A stretch of 64,000 nucleotides of DNA from an uncultured Eubacterium sp. (GCA_910583925.1 CAJTZJ010000009.1:25623-89622); one strand, 5' to 3'. Shown: positions 8,355 through 17,599, counted from the stretch's first letter. Program-made: numbers and translations. The notes: a model not told the origin generated them from the letters alone.

Positions 8355-9481
8355 TATATCTTGATAATGGGGCAACATCTTATCCAAAGCCCCCAAATGT
8401 TTTGTCAAGCTCAATGAATGCCTTAAAAAATTTCAGTTTTAATTCAGGCAGAGGCGGATATTCTGCATCTGTTAATACAGCTGAAAAAATTTATTCCGTT
8501 CGTGAAAGAATAGGGAATATGTTTAATTTTGAGCCGCAGAATGTTGCATTTACTTTAAACTGCACAATGGCTTTAAATATGGCAATAAAGGGAAGTGTAA
8601 AAAAAGGTGATCATATAATTATTTCCTCGCTTGAGCATAATGCTGTATGGAGAGTGGTTAATCATCTTAAAAATAACGGCACTGCAGCTTTTGATATCGC
8701 TGATTTCAGCTTTGATGAAGAAGAAACAGTAAGAAATTTTGAACGGCTTATAAGACCGAATACAAGCCTTATTGTGTGTATGGCTGCTTCCAATGTTTTC
8801 GGCGTTGCTTTTCCGATTGAAAAAATCGGTGAAATTGCGAAAAGGCACAGAATCAGATTTATTGTTGATGCTGCTCAGGCAGCCGGAATTATTCCGATTG
8901 ATTCAGATAAGTGTAATATTGATATTCTTTGTGCGCCGGGTCATAAATGTCTTTTCGGAAATATGGGAACAGGCTTTCTTGCCGTTAAAAATGATGTTTA
9001 CCTTGATACGATTATTGACGGCGGTACCGGAAGTGAATCAATTAACCCGAATCAGCCTGATTTTCTGCCCGATAGGCTTGAGGCGGGAACACTCAATAAC
9101 AGCGGAATACTTTCTCTTGGGGCAGGTATTGATTTTATTCATTCAAAGGGAATAGATAATATTTATAATCATGAGTTAAAGATTACTGATTTTCTTTATC
9201 ATTGTTTGTCTGAAAATGACAATGCCGTTCTTTATTGTCCAAAGCCGGAAAAATACAAATCTGCCCCTATAATTTCATTTAATTATAAGGACTATGCAAG
9301 TGAAAAAACAGCATCTCTTCTTGCGGAAAAAAATATTGCTGTAAGAGCAGGGCTTCATTGCTCTCCGCTTGCTCACAGCTTTTTTAGAACGATTGACAGG
9401 GGAACGGTTCGTCTTTCTCCTTCCGTGTTTACAACCGTAAGAGATTGTGAAAATTTTTTAAATAGATTAAAAAAAATTTGA
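8351..9481 (+). CDS. Cysteine desulfurase family protein (class V aminotransferase fold)
   Basis: 376 residues, PLP-dependent, removing sulfur (or selenium) from cysteine (or selenocysteine) in the cytosol. Visible are the start IYLDNGATSYPKP, the PLP-phosphate and His region (SSLEHNAVWR), VDAAQAAG, and the Schiff-base lysine in APGHKCLFGNMGTG. The catalytic loop Cys is in RAGLHCSPLAH. The TTG start at 8351 is chosen because the conserved first strand begins at once; it overlaps the DUF3343 stop codon (TTGA), so translation probably restarts from the upstream gene. The pattern fits the TIGR01977 (EF2568-like) subgroup, not IscS. No other selenium-trait gene is in the window. Confidence 0.85.
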   Translation: MIYLDNGATSYPKPPNVLSSSMNALKNFSFNSGRGGYSASVNTAEKIYSVRERIGNMFNFEPQNVAFTLNCTMALNMAIKGSVKKGDHIIISSLEHNAVWRVVNHLKNNGTAAFDIADFSFDEEETVRNFERLIRPNTSLIVCMAASNVFGVAFPIEKIGEIAKRHRIRFIVDAAQAAGIIPIDSDKCNIDILCAPGHKCLFGNMGTGFLAVKNDVYLDTIIDGGTGSESINPNQPDFLPDRLEAGTLNNSGILSLGAGIDFIHSKGIDNIYNHELKITDFLYHCLSENDNAVLYCPKPEKYKSAPIISFNYKDYASEKTASLLAEKNIAVRAGLHCSPLAHSFFRTIDRGTVRLSPSVFTTVRDCENFLNRLKKI

Positions 9482-9547
9482 TTTCGACTTTATTATTATA
9501 ATTTAATATGTTAAAATAGATATAATAAATCTAAAAGGAAGTTTTTT

Positions 9548-10417
9548 ATGCTGGATACCATAACAGATTTTTTTAATAGAATACTGAGTGTGTTTTCAAC
9601 ATTCCGATTTTCTGATTTTCTTGATATCGTTCTTGTTGCTGTTATTATATATATTTGTGTTCGTATAATCAGAGAGACCAGAGCAATGCAGCTCATTAAG
9701 GGCATATTTTTCCTTGCGTGTGTTTATATTATTGTAAGTCTTCTGGATATGGAGGCTTCAACCTATATGTTTGAATCAATTTTTTCAAACATATTACTTA
9801 TAATCGCTGTTATTTTCGCCCCTGAGCTTCGCAGTATTCTTGAATCCATCGGTAAGGGAACAACAAGAAAGAGCCTTAAATCAATTATCCATCCTGATGT
9901 TGCGGTAGGGCTTGCTGCTATTGAAGAGGGAATAGAGGCAGTTATTAAGGCCTGTTCAAATATGAGTGACGATAAAACCGGAGCATTAATTGTTTTTGAA
10001 AATCAGACTTTGATTGGAAATGTTATAGACAGTGGAACGATTATCAATGCTAAGCCTACGCGTGCACTTATTGAAAGCATATTTTTCCCTAAAACACCGC
10101 TTCATGACGGAGCTATGGTTATCAGAGACGGTAAGGTGTATGCGGCAGGCTGTATTCTACCTTTAACAAAGAAGGATGTTATTTCTTCTTACGGAACTCG
10201 TCATCGTGCTGCAATCGGTCTTTCTGAGGAAAGCGATGCAGTTATCGTTGTTGTATCGGAGGAAACAGGGGCAATTTCAGTTGCAAGAGGCGGAACAATA
10301 ACAAGCGATATCTCAGATGGTGATTTAAGAGATATTCTTATGAATACATTTATTCCAAATGATTCTTCTGCCGGAGACAAGATGTTTGCAAAGCTTGTAA
10401 GGAGGAAGAGGAAATAA
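9548..10417 (+). CDS. cdaA: Diadenylate cyclase CdaA
   Basis: 289 residues. The enzyme makes cyclic di-AMP from two ATP at the inner face of the membrane; the nucleotide controls potassium and osmotic balance and wall homeostasis in Firmicutes. Three N-terminal transmembrane helices (about residues 15-85) precede the DAC domain. The catalytic DGA motif is in LHDGAMVIRDGK at about residue 186 and RHR in GTRHRAAIGLSEESD at about 217. The stop codon overlaps the start of cdaR by one base, the usual gene order; glmM, which often follows, is absent here. Confidence 0.95.
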   Translation: MLDTITDFFNRILSVFSTFRFSDFLDIVLVAVIIYICVRIIRETRAMQLIKGIFFLACVYIIVSLLDMEASTYMFESIFSNILLIIAVIFAPELRSILESIGKGTTRKSLKSIIHPDVAVGLAAIEEGIEAVIKACSNMSDDKTGALIVFENQTLIGNVIDSGTIINAKPTRALIESIFFPKTPLHDGAMVIRDGKVYAAGCILPLTKKDVISSYGTRHRAAIGLSEESDAVIVVVSEETGAISVARGGTITSDISDGDLRDILMNTFIPNDSSAGDKMFAKLVRRKRK

Positions 10418-11703
10418 TGGCTGATATTAAGAAAAAGCATAAATTTTCATTCAGAAAGCTTGTATATAATGATAGATATCTTATTGCTTGTTCTATTATT
10501 GCTGCTGTTGTTATTTGGGTTGTAACCTCAATGAATTTAAGTCCTGAAACTACAAAAAAAATTACTGTTCCGGTAAGCATTGATTTTACGGATACGCTTG
10601 CTGAGCAGCTGGGTATTGATTATTACGGCAACAGTGAATTAACAGTAGAGGTAACGATTTCCTGTAAAAAATATCTCGCTAAGGATATTGATGAAACAGA
10701 TATAAACGCTTCTCTTCAGACCAGCAATGTAACCTCTACAGGCTATCTTTCCGTACCGATTGAAGTAACTCCTGCCGATAATAATGCGGAATTCTCCATA
10801 GCAAGCTATTTTCCTGCAAGTGCGCAGGGTTACTACGATGTTGCGCAACAGCAAACGCTTCCGCTTGAACTGAATTATACAAACGAAAGCTTTGCGGCAG
10901 ACGGATATGTTGTCGGCGATGTGGCAATAAACCAAAATATGGTTATTGTGGATGGACCAAGAACTTATATGTCTAATGTTGCAAAGGTTGTTGCAGATAT
11001 AACGCTTGAGAATGGATTGACAGAATCTCAGCGAATTGATTTGCAGCCTAAGGCTGTTGATGAAAACGGAAATCCGGTAAATTATGTAAGTGTGAATATT
11101 CCGGAGGGTGAAAATGTTGTAGCAACGATTCCGATTCTTAAGGTACAGAATCTTAAGCCTGCGGTCTCTTTTGTATCTGGACCTGAGAATGCTGCTGATT
11201 TTCTGGATGTTGATTATTCAGTAAATACAATTCAGGTCGGAGCGCTTGAAAGCTCTGATTTGAAAGTGCTTAATCTCGGCAATATTTCTTTCGCTGAGCT
11301 TAATATAGGCAAAAATGAGTTTGAATTTGAAACGGATAAAATAAGCGGAATAAAGGTGCTTGACGGTACAGAGAAAATTGTAGTAACCGTTACTGTTCCG
11401 GATGATTATGCAACAAAGGATATCTCTATTTACAGAAGGGATATCAAGCCCGAGTTGGATAATTATAATGTAGATATAACAGGTATTTCTTCAAATACAA
11501 TTAGAATTGTTGCAAACGAGAGTGTGATTGACACAATTGATAAATCAAGTCTGGTACTTTCGCTTGCTCCGTTGGATGGCGAGGATACGATTAATGAAAA
11601 AACCGCTGTATGCAAACTTTCCGTGGCAGTAAATACACAGGGAAACAGCTGGGTTATCGGCACATATACAGTGAATGTAAATGTAACTCCAAAAGATAAA
11701 TAG
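10417..11703 (+). CDS. cdaR: CdaA regulatory protein, YbbR-domain
   Basis: 428 residues. One N-terminal membrane helix (about residues 24-43) anchors an extracytoplasmic chain of YbbR repeats, beta-rich segments with recurring patterns such as VSIDFTDT, VDGPRTYMSNVAKVVADI and VTVTVPDDYATKDIS. CdaR binds CdaA and modulates c-di-AMP production. Its position directly after cdaA (one-base overlap) supports this. The operon ends in a terminator at 11709-11736. Confidence 0.9.
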   Translation: MADIKKKHKFSFRKLVYNDRYLIACSIIAAVVIWVVTSMNLSPETTKKITVPVSIDFTDTLAEQLGIDYYGNSELTVEVTISCKKYLAKDIDETDINASLQTSNVTSTGYLSVPIEVTPADNNAEFSIASYFPASAQGYYDVAQQQTLPLELNYTNESFAADGYVVGDVAINQNMVIVDGPRTYMSNVAKVVADITLENGLTESQRIDLQPKAVDENGNPVNYVSVNIPEGENVVATIPILKVQNLKPAVSFVSGPENAADFLDVDYSVNTIQVGALESSDLKVLNLGNISFAELNIGKNEFEFETDKISGIKVLDGTEKIVVTVTVPDDYATKDISIYRRDIKPELDNYNVDITGISSNTIRIVANESVIDTIDKSSLVLSLAPLDGEDTINEKTAVCKLSVAVNTQGNSWVIGTYTVNVNVTPKDK

Positions 11704-11708
11704 TGTTA

Positions 11709-11736
11709 AAAAAGGACTTCAGATGAAGTCCTTTTT
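11709..11736 (+). terminator. Terminator of cdaA-cdaR
   Basis: AAAAAGGACTTC and GAAGTCCTTTTT form a 12-bp stem with a 4-base loop, directly after the cdaR stop codon and ending in a T run. Confidence 0.85.
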
Positions 11737-11737
11737 G

Positions 11738-11782
11738 TTGTATGCCAAAACCACGCGTCTAACGCGTGGTTTTGGCATACAA
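11738..11782. repeat. Perfect 21-bp-arm palindrome between two terminators
   Basis: The arms 11738-11758 and 11762-11782 are exactly complementary around a CTA centre; the core reads CCAAAACCACGCGT / ACGCGTGGTTTTGG. It lies between the cdaR terminator and the rodA terminator. It is not followed by a T run on either strand, so it is not an ordinary terminator, and it is much more GC-rich than its surroundings. Confidence 0.8.
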
Positions 11783-11783
11783 T

Positions 11784-11811
11784 AAGACGAAGCAAGAATT
11801 TGCTTCGTCTT
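11784..11811 (-). terminator. Terminator of the rodA-like gene
   Basis: AAGACGAAGCAA and TTGCTTCGTCTT form a 12-bp stem with a 4-base loop just beyond the stop codon of the minus-strand SEDS gene. Confidence 0.7.
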
Positions 11812-11836
11812 TAATAATATCTATTTAGGTTTCTAT

Positions 11837-13006
11837 TTAGTATTTATAGAACAAAGAAACCTTCTGCGCTTTACTATATCGATAAACGGATAGTACAATT
11901 CCAAGCGTTATATAAATGCTTAAGCTTGAAGATCCTCCCGAAGAAAACAGCGGAAGTGTGATACCGATACACGGTAGAAGCGAAAGCTCCATTCCTACAT
12001 TGACAAGCACCTGAGCAAAAAGCATAACGGAAACACCGAAGCACATTAAGTACCCAACATTATCTCGTGCTTTTAAGCCGATTTTAGCAATTCGTATCAT
12101 TAAAACTGCAAGCAGCAGAATAACTGCCATAGCGCCTATATATCCGAATTCTTCTCCTGCTACAGTTAATATCATATCACTTTCGTTAACGGGTACTGCA
12201 CCGCTTTGTGTCATTTTACCCTGCAAATATCCCTGACCGAATAAACCTCCGCTGCCCATTGCAATTTTGCCGTTTGTCTGCTGATACATAACATCAGCAT
12301 ATTGCTCAGGATAAAATAGCGCCTCAATTCTGGAACGCTGAAGTCCATTAATAATTCCAAGCTTCCATGCGCTCATAAAAGCAACGATTATTGCACATAT
12401 TCCTGCAATAAAATATCCAATGTTGATTTTAGCAAAAAACAGCATTCCGATAAACATGATAAGGAATATCAAAGCTGATCCGGCATCTCCTGTAAGTACA
12501 ACCAAGCCGATGGGTATTAAGCCATGGATAACAAGCGGAACAATGCTTTTAATTCTGTTTATATGATCCTTAACCAAATCAAGATGATAGGAAAAGGAAA
12601 TAATAAATCCGATTTTAAGAAACTCCGATGTCTGAATCGTAAACAATCCGAAATTAAGCCAGCTTCGTGCATCGGGTCTGTCCGGAGGACCTGTACCGAA
12701 AAAGTATGTAACAATCATCATTGCAATGCAACCTGCCGCTATAAAAGGCCACAGCTTGCTGATTGCTTCATAATTAATAAGTGATAAAACCAATGCGATT
12801 ATAATTCCGACTGCTGTTGAAAGCACCGTAACAAGCATAGCTTTGATAGATGACTTAAGCAGAGTATCCTGATCAAGCTTTGAATACAAAGCACTGTAAA
12901 CAAGAATAAAACCATATACAGAGCTTATAATAGCTGTTATTATTGTAATATAATCAAGACCGCTGAAAAATTCTCCGATTGAAGTCTTACTTTTTGTATT
13001 ATTCAC
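11837..13006 (-). CDS. rodA: SEDS-family peptidoglycan glycosyltransferase (RodA-like)
   Basis: 389 residues with about ten membrane helices. SEDS proteins polymerise lipid II into glycan strands with a partner class B PBP. Family landmarks are DARSWLNFGLFTIQTSEFLKI, LTGDAGSALIFLIMF, the extracytoplasmic loop with MAMGSGGLFGQGYLQG-like sequence, and NESDMILTVAGEEFGYIGA. That last block holds the conserved catalytic Asp. The terminal GITLPLFSSGGSS is also diagnostic. The sequence is nearer RodA/MrdB than FtsW or SpoVE, but the three are hard to separate by eye. No mreBCD or PBP gene is adjacent. Confidence 0.88.
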   Translation of the reverse strand: MNNTKSKTSIGEFFSGLDYITIITAIISSVYGFILVYSALYSKLDQDTLLKSSIKAMLVTVLSTAVGIIIALVLSLINYEAISKLWPFIAAGCIAMMIVTYFFGTGPPDRPDARSWLNFGLFTIQTSEFLKIGFIISFSYHLDLVKDHINRIKSIVPLVIHGLIPIGLVVLTGDAGSALIFLIMFIGMLFFAKINIGYFIAGICAIIVAFMSAWKLGIINGLQRSRIEALFYPEQYADVMYQQTNGKIAMGSGGLFGQGYLQGKMTQSGAVPVNESDMILTVAGEEFGYIGAMAVILLLAVLMIRIAKIGLKARDNVGYLMCFGVSVMLFAQVLVNVGMELSLLPCIGITLPLFSSGGSSSLSIYITLGIVLSVYRYSKAQKVSLFYKY

Positions 13007-13093
13007 ACTCTGCCTCCTTTATCATAATTTAGCTTATATTATATAATCTAATTGCTTTCTTTTCAAGATGAAAATTATTAACATTATTTAAGG

Positions 13094-13122
13094 TTGAATT
13101 CTTCTTAAATATAATATATAAT
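13094..13122 (+). promoter_or_regulatory. Sigma-A type promoter for fhs
   Basis: TTGAAT (13094-13099), 17-bp spacer, TATAAT (13117-13122), about 30 bp before the fhs start, which has a GGGGGA Shine-Dalgarno. Confidence 0.65.
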
Positions 13123-13152
13123 ATATAAAAAACAGAACAGCGGGGGAAGATT

Positions 13153-14820
13153 ATGTTAAGTGATATTGAAATTGCTCAGCAGGCTGAAATGAAGCCCATT
13201 TCCGAAATTGCCAAAGCCATTGGAATTGACAACAGCGAGATAGAGCCTTATGGTCATTATAAAGCAAAGCTTTCTGATGATTTAATTGAAAGAGTAAAGG
13301 ATAATAAAGACGGAAAGCTTATTCTTGTAACTGCCGTTAATCCAACTCCGGCAGGAGAGGGGAAAACCACTGTCAGTATCGGTCTGGGTCAATCGCTTTC
13401 CAAAATCGGAAAGAATGCTGTTGTGGCTCTTCGTGAGCCGTCTTTGGGTCCTGTTTTCGGAATCAAGGGCGGGGCTGCAGGTGGCGGCTATAGCCAGGTT
13501 GTTCCTATGGAAGATATTAATCTTCATTTTACCGGAGATATGCACGCAATTACAAGTGCAAACAATCTTATGTGTGCTGTTCTTGATAACCATATCCAGC
13601 AAGGCAATGAACTTCAAATTGATCAAAGAAGAATTCTTGTTAAAAGATGTCTTGATATGAATGATCGTGCTTTGCGCAATATTGTATGCTCTCTTGGCGG
13701 TAAGCTGAATGGTATTCCGAGAGAGGACCACTTTATTATTACGGTTGCTTCAGAGGTTATGGCAATTCTTTGTCTTTCTGAAGATTTGTTTGATTTAAAA
13801 AGAAGACTCGGAAATATTCTTGTTGCTTACACCTATGACAACAAGCCTGTTTATTGCAGGGATATTAAAGCAGACGGCGCGATGACCGTTCTTTTAAAGG
13901 ATGCTGTTAAGCCGAATCTTGTTCAGACTCTTGAAAATACCCCTGCTATTATGCATGGCGGTCCGTTTGCAAATATTGCTCACGGCTGCAACTCTGTTAG
14001 AGCAACCAAAATTGCTTTGAAGCTTGCAGATTACTGTGTAACTGAGGCAGGCTTCGGCTCGGATTTAGGCGCTGAAAAATTCTTGGATATCAAGTGCCGT
14101 TTCGCTAATCTGAAACCGGATTGTATTGTTCTTGTTTCAACGGTTCGTTCCATGAAATATAACGGCGGTGTTCCGAAAGCAGAGCTTATCGGTGAAAATA
14201 TGGAAGCTCTTGAAAAAGGCTCTGTAAATCTTGGTGCACATATTGATAATCTTAAAAAATACGGAGTTCCGGTTGTGGTTGCAATTAATCACTTCTATGC
14301 AGACACTGAAAAGGAAATAGAATTTGTAAAAAATTATTGTGAAGCAAAGGGCGCTGATTTCGCAGTAACAAAATGCTTTGCTGAGGGCGGAAACGGCGGC
14401 ATTGAACTTGCTGAAAAGGTTGTTGAAGCCTGCGAAAAGGAAAATGATTTTCATTGTCTTTATAACCTGGATATGTCTGTTTACGATAAAATTGAAACGA
14501 TTGCCCGTGAAATTTATGGAGCAAACGGTGTTGATTATACAAAGGAAGCAAAGAAGAGCATTGAAGAATTTATTGCTCTCGGAGCAGACAAAATGCCTGT
14601 TTGCATGGCAAAAACACAGTATAGTCTTTCCGATAACCCTGCGTTACTCGGTAAACCAAATGATTTCAGAATAACTGTTTCGTCCGTTAATCTTTCAAAT
14701 GGTGCAGGCTTTCTTGTTTGCCAGACAGGGTCTATTATGACAATGCCCGGTCTTTCTAAAGCCCCTGCGGCATATAGAATTGATATTGATGAAAACGGCA
14801 ATACAGTCGGTCTTTTCTGA
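13153..14820 (+). CDS. fhs: Formate-tetrahydrofolate ligase
   Basis: 555 residues, the normal length. The enzyme joins formate to tetrahydrofolate with ATP, giving 10-formyl-THF for purines, fMet and, in acetogens, the Wood-Ljungdahl methyl branch. The phosphate-binding loop [18 protein letters not shown] is at about residues 62-79; [22 protein letters not shown] and [16 protein letters not shown] are strongly conserved family blocks, as is the C-terminal [11 protein letters not shown]. It leads a tight run of genes (tsaE 2 bp later, tsaB, rpiB). No other folate or Wood-Ljungdahl genes are in the window, so a one-carbon role is safe but acetogenesis is not shown. Confidence 0.97.
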   Translation: MLSDIEIAQQAEMKPISEIAKAIGIDNSEIEPYGHYKAKLSDDLIERVKDNKDGKLILVTAVNPTPAGEGKTTVSIGLGQSLSKIGKNAVVALREPSLGPVFGIKGGAAGGGYSQVVPMEDINLHFTGDMHAITSANNLMCAVLDNHIQQGNELQIDQRRILVKRCLDMNDRALRNIVCSLGGKLNGIPREDHFIITVASEVMAILCLSEDLFDLKRRLGNILVAYTYDNKPVYCRDIKADGAMTVLLKDAVKPNLVQTLENTPAIMHGGPFANIAHGCNSVRATKIALKLADYCVTEAGFGSDLGAEKFLDIKCRFANLKPDCIVLVSTVRSMKYNGGVPKAELIGENMEALEKGSVNLGAHIDNLKKYGVPVVVAINHFYADTEKEIEFVKNYCEAKGADFAVTKCFAEGGNGGIELAEKVVEACEKENDFHCLYNLDMSVYDKIETIAREIYGANGVDYTKEAKKSIEEFIALGADKMPVCMAKTQYSLSDNPALLGKPNDFRITVSSVNLSNGAGFLVCQTGSIMTMPGLSKAPAAYRIDIDENGNTVGLF

Positions 14821-14822
14821 TT

Positions 14823-15254
14823 ATGGAAAAATATATTACAAAAAGTTATCTCGAAACGGTTGCTCTTGCCGAAAGAATAGCAAAAAATTTGCCTGAAGGA
14901 ACTGTAATAGGTTACCTTGGTGATCTTGGTGCAGGCAAAACTGCTTTTACAACCGGCTTGGTAAAAGGTCTTGGAATTGAAGCTGATGTATCTTCTCCGA
15001 CCTTTGCAATATGTAATGAATATAAGGGCAATGATAAAATACTCTATCATTTTGATATGTATCGGATAGACGGATGGGATGATTTGTATTCAACAGGCTT
15101 TTTTGATTATCTGGAAACAGAAGCCTATATCGCAGCTGAATGGAGCGAGAATATTTTTGGCGCATTGCCTGATGATGCGGTTATCGTTGATATATCAAAA
15201 ATTTCCGATAACGAAAGGGAATTCAAAATCTGTAAAAAGGGAGAAATGAAGTAA
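14823..15254 (+). CDS. tsaE: tRNA threonylcarbamoyladenosine biosynthesis ATPase TsaE
   Basis: 143 residues. TsaE is the small ATPase that acts with TsaB and TsaD to attach threonylcarbamoyl to A37 of ANN-decoding tRNAs. The Walker A motif GDLGAGKT is at residues 33-40. SPTFAICNEYKG, HFDMYRIDG and the late IAAEWSE are typical. It starts 2 bp after the fhs stop and overlaps tsaB by one base. Confidence 0.93.
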   Translation: MEKYITKSYLETVALAERIAKNLPEGTVIGYLGDLGAGKTAFTTGLVKGLGIEADVSSPTFAICNEYKGNDKILYHFDMYRIDGWDDLYSTGFFDYLETEAYIAAEWSENIFGALPDDAVIVDISKISDNEREFKICKKGEMK

Positions 15255-15928
15255 TGCTTCTTCTTTCTGTTGATTCTTCTGCCGTAACTGCTTCGGCTGC
15301 TTTAACCGAGGATGGCAGAGTTATAAAAAGTGAATTCATAAATAAGGGGCTTACGCATAGCGAAACCCTGCTTCCTTTAATTGAAAATGTTATGGAAGGC
15401 TGTGCTTATAAAAGGCTGGATGCCATAGCTGTTACGGCAGGGCCGGGATCGTTTACAGGAGTGCGTATAGGTGTTGCAACTGTTAAAGGGCTTGCATTTC
15501 CTTATGATATTCCTTGTATAAGCGTATCAACGCTTGAGGCTATTGCTTATAACTTTACTGATGAAAATGCTGTAATCTGTGCTGTTATGGATGCAAGAAG
15601 AATGCAGTTTTATAATGCTCTTTTTAAAGTGGAAAACGGCAGAGTTACACGGCTTTGTGAAGACAGAGCCATATCAATTGAAGTTTTGAGAGAAGAGCTT
15701 AAGGCTTATGAAAATGTTATTATAGCAGGGGACGGAGCAGAACTTTGCTTTAATAATCTGAATTTGGAAAATATTGCTTTGGCTGTAGAAGATAAACGCT
15801 GGCAGAATGGTGTCGGAGTTTCCAAAGCAGCAGAAAATAAAAAAACAATAAAAGCTGAAGCCCTCATGCCTGTATATTTAAGATTAAGTCAGGCTGAAAG
15901 GGAATTAAAGCTGAAAAAGGAGAACTGA
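15254..15928 (+). CDS. tsaB: tRNA threonylcarbamoyladenosine biosynthesis protein TsaB
   Basis: 224 residues of the ASKHA fold. TsaB is a non-catalytic partner that dimerises with TsaD. The N-terminal LSVDSSAVTASAAL, the GLTHSETLLP helix and AVTAGPGSFTGVRIGVATVKGLA are diagnostic. It follows tsaE directly. The usual next genes rimI and tsaD are not here; rpiB comes instead. Confidence 0.92.
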   Translation: MLLLSVDSSAVTASAALTEDGRVIKSEFINKGLTHSETLLPLIENVMEGCAYKRLDAIAVTAGPGSFTGVRIGVATVKGLAFPYDIPCISVSTLEAIAYNFTDENAVICAVMDARRMQFYNALFKVENGRVTRLCEDRAISIEVLREELKAYENVIIAGDGAELCFNNLNLENIALAVEDKRWQNGVGVSKAAENKKTIKAEALMPVYLRLSQAERELKLKKEN

Positions 15929-15929
15929 A

Positions 15930-16379
15930 ATGATAGCACTTGGATCAGACCACGCAGGATTTCCGCTTAAAGAGGAAATAAAAAAGTATCTTGAAGAAAA
16001 GGGAATAGAGTATAAGGATTATGGCTGCTATACTCCCGAAAGATTTGATTATGCCATTGCGGCTCAAAAGGCTTGCGACGGTGTTGTAAGCGGAGAATGT
16101 GAAAAAGCCATCCTTTGCTGCGGAACGGGAATCGGTATTTCTATGGCAGCAAATAAGGTTAAAGGCATTCGTGCCTGTGCTTGCTCTGATTATTTCAGTG
16201 CAAAATATACGAGGTTACATAATGATGCAAACTGCCTCTGCCTTGGCGACAGGGTAATTGGCGCAGGTCTTGCAATAGAGCTGGTTGATGTTTTTCTGAA
16301 TACAGAATTTGAGGGCGGCCGTCATCAGACAAGAGTTGACCAGGTAATGGCTATTGAAAAGGGCGAAAAGCTTTATTGA
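15930..16379 (+). CDS. rpiB: Ribose-5-phosphate isomerase B (RpiB/LacAB family)
   Basis: 149 residues. RpiB interconverts ribose-5-phosphate and ribulose-5-phosphate in the non-oxidative pentose phosphate pathway. The active-site features are IALGSDHAGFPLK at the N-terminus, CCGTGIGISMAANK with the catalytic Cys at about residue 67, and RLHNDANCLCLGDRVIG. It starts one base after the tsaB stop with GGAG upstream, and a terminator follows. LacA/LacB-type or allose-phosphate isomerase activity cannot be excluded, but lacB partners are absent. Confidence 0.9.
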   Translation: MIALGSDHAGFPLKEEIKKYLEEKGIEYKDYGCYTPERFDYAIAAQKACDGVVSGECEKAILCCGTGIGISMAANKVKGIRACACSDYFSAKYTRLHNDANCLCLGDRVIGAGLAIELVDVFLNTEFEGGRHQTRVDQVMAIEKGEKLY

Positions 16380-16401
16380 TTTTACAAAACTGATTATTAT
16401 G

Positions 16402-16428
16402 AGAGCGATTTAATATCGCTCTTTTTTA
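16402..16428 (+). terminator. Terminator of the fhs-tsaE-tsaB-rpiB operon
   Basis: AGAGCGAT and ATCGCTCT with a 5-base loop, followed by TTTTTTATTTTTT. Confidence 0.85.
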
Positions 16429-16439
16429 TTTTTTGCATC

Positions 16440-16486
16440 TTGACAGCGTTAAGATTAAATGTTATAATCTTATCAGCGTTAAGATT
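16440..16486 (+). promoter_or_regulatory. Consensus promoter overlapped by repeated operator half-sites (tetR autoregulation)
   Basis: A perfect TTGACA (16440-16445) and TATAAT (16463-16468) with 17-bp spacing drive the TetR gene. The heptamer TAAGATT occurs at 16450-16456 and 16480-16486 and its complement AATCTTA at 16466-16472, overlapping the -10 box. The longer direct repeat CAGCGTTAAGATT is at 16444-16456 and 16474-16486. This looks like an autoregulatory operator; binding by the encoded TetR is inference. Confidence 0.7.
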
Positions 16487-16497
16487 GGGAGGCTATT

Positions 16498-17118
16498 ATG
16501 GAAAACAATTCATATCATCACGAAGATTTAAAGCATGAACTCATGGAAAAGGGACTTGTGCTTATCAATAAATATGGAGAGGACAATTTGTCCTTAAGAA
16601 AGCTTGCTGCCGAATGCGGTGTAAGCAATGCTGCGCCTTATGCGCATTTTAAAAATAAAGAGGATTTGATATCTGAAATTCAAAATTATGTTATGCGCTT
16701 GTTTACTGCTCATCTTGAAAAAGCACTATCCGAATATGCAGAAAGCAAGGATGTTTTTATAATGCTTGGAAAGGCCTATGTAATGTTCTTTTATAAAAAT
16801 CCTTCGTATTTTGATTTCATTTTCTCAAGAAAAAATATTAAAGTAAATGTTTCGCTTGGTGAAACAGGGGAAAATCCGCCCTTTGACATATTAAAGAAAA
16901 TCGCTTCCGAGTATTTTTCAAAGCGGAATATGCCTGAATATGAAATAGAAAATATAGTTATTGCAATGTGGGCGTTGGTGCATGGACTTTCTGCAATAAC
17001 GGCAATGCCGAATGTAGAAGGCAATACGGATTGGGAAGAAAGAGTTGAGGCTGTTTTAAGAACGGCAGGATTTTCAAATAAGGAGAACGGAAATGAATTT
17101 GATAATTCACGATATTGA
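16498..17118 (+). CDS. TetR/AcrR family transcriptional regulator (WHG-type C-terminal domain)
   Basis: 206 residues. The N-terminal helix-turn-helix reads LSLRKLAAECGVSNAAPYAHFKNKEDLISEI at about residues 32-62, the standard TetR DNA-binding domain. The C-terminal ligand region carries MWALVHGLSAI, the pattern of the WHG domain found in one TetR subgroup. It has a GGGAGG Shine-Dalgarno and a consensus promoter with operator-like repeats just upstream, so it probably represses itself and the following two flavodoxin-fold genes. The next gene starts inside its last codons (26-bp overlap), a sign of one transcript. Confidence 0.88.
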   Translation: MENNSYHHEDLKHELMEKGLVLINKYGEDNLSLRKLAAECGVSNAAPYAHFKNKEDLISEIQNYVMRLFTAHLEKALSEYAESKDVFIMLGKAYVMFFYKNPSYFDFIFSRKNIKVNVSLGETGENPPFDILKKIASEYFSKRNMPEYEIENIVIAMWALVHGLSAITAMPNVEGNTDWEERVEAVLRTAGFSNKENGNEFDNSRY

Positions 17119-17599
17119 GAAAGCGCAGTTTGAAGCACTTTTTCCAAGTGTTGATGAAAACACTAAGATTATTTACGATAACGGCAACATAAAAAGCTGT
17201 ATCGGCTGCTTTGGCTGCTGGATAAAAACACCGGGAAAATGTGTAATAGAAGATGGCTATGATAACATGGGCGAATTGCTTTCAAAAGCAAACAGAATTA
17301 TTGTTATAAGCAAATGCTATTATGGTTGTTGTAGTCCGTTTATAAAAAATGTTATGGATAGAAGCATATCTTATCTTCTTCCTTTTTTTGAAACAATAAA
17401 TAATGAAACGCATCATTCTAAAAGATATGAAAACACTTTTAAATATTCTGCGTATTTTTATGGCGAGAATATTACTGACAATGAAAAAGAAACTGCCCTG
17501 AATATGATAAAGGCTGTCAGTGTTAATCTTCATTCAGAATATGAAGTTACATTTTCTTCTTCCTTTTATGAAGCTTGCAGAAAGGTTGGCTTAATATGA
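17093..17599 (+). CDS. Flavodoxin-fold/NADPH-dependent FMN reductase-like protein
   Basis: 168 residues. The motif IKSCIGCFGCWIKTPGKCVIEDGY is typical of the iron-sulfur-flavoprotein/NADPH-dependent FMN reductase group, and KANRIIVISKCYYGCCSPFIKNVMDRS matches the flavin-binding region. The glycine-rich first strand (GSP.. loop) of the family is missing, so the N-terminus is short or diverged. It overlaps tetR by 26 bp and the next gene by four bases. Probably an oxidoreductase controlled by the adjacent TetR; substrate unknown. Confidence 0.72.
   Translation: MNLIIHDIEKAQFEALFPSVDENTKIIYDNGNIKSCIGCFGCWIKTPGKCVIEDGYDNMGELLSKANRIIVISKCYYGCCSPFIKNVMDRSISYLLPFFETINNETHHSKRYENTFKYSAYFYGENITDNEKETALNMIKAVSVNLHSEYEVTFSSSFYEACRKVGLI

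Noticed and set aside
14535..15050. 171-codon antisense frame across fhs and tsaE
   Set aside because: Shadow of two well-supported genes; no ribosome-binding site.
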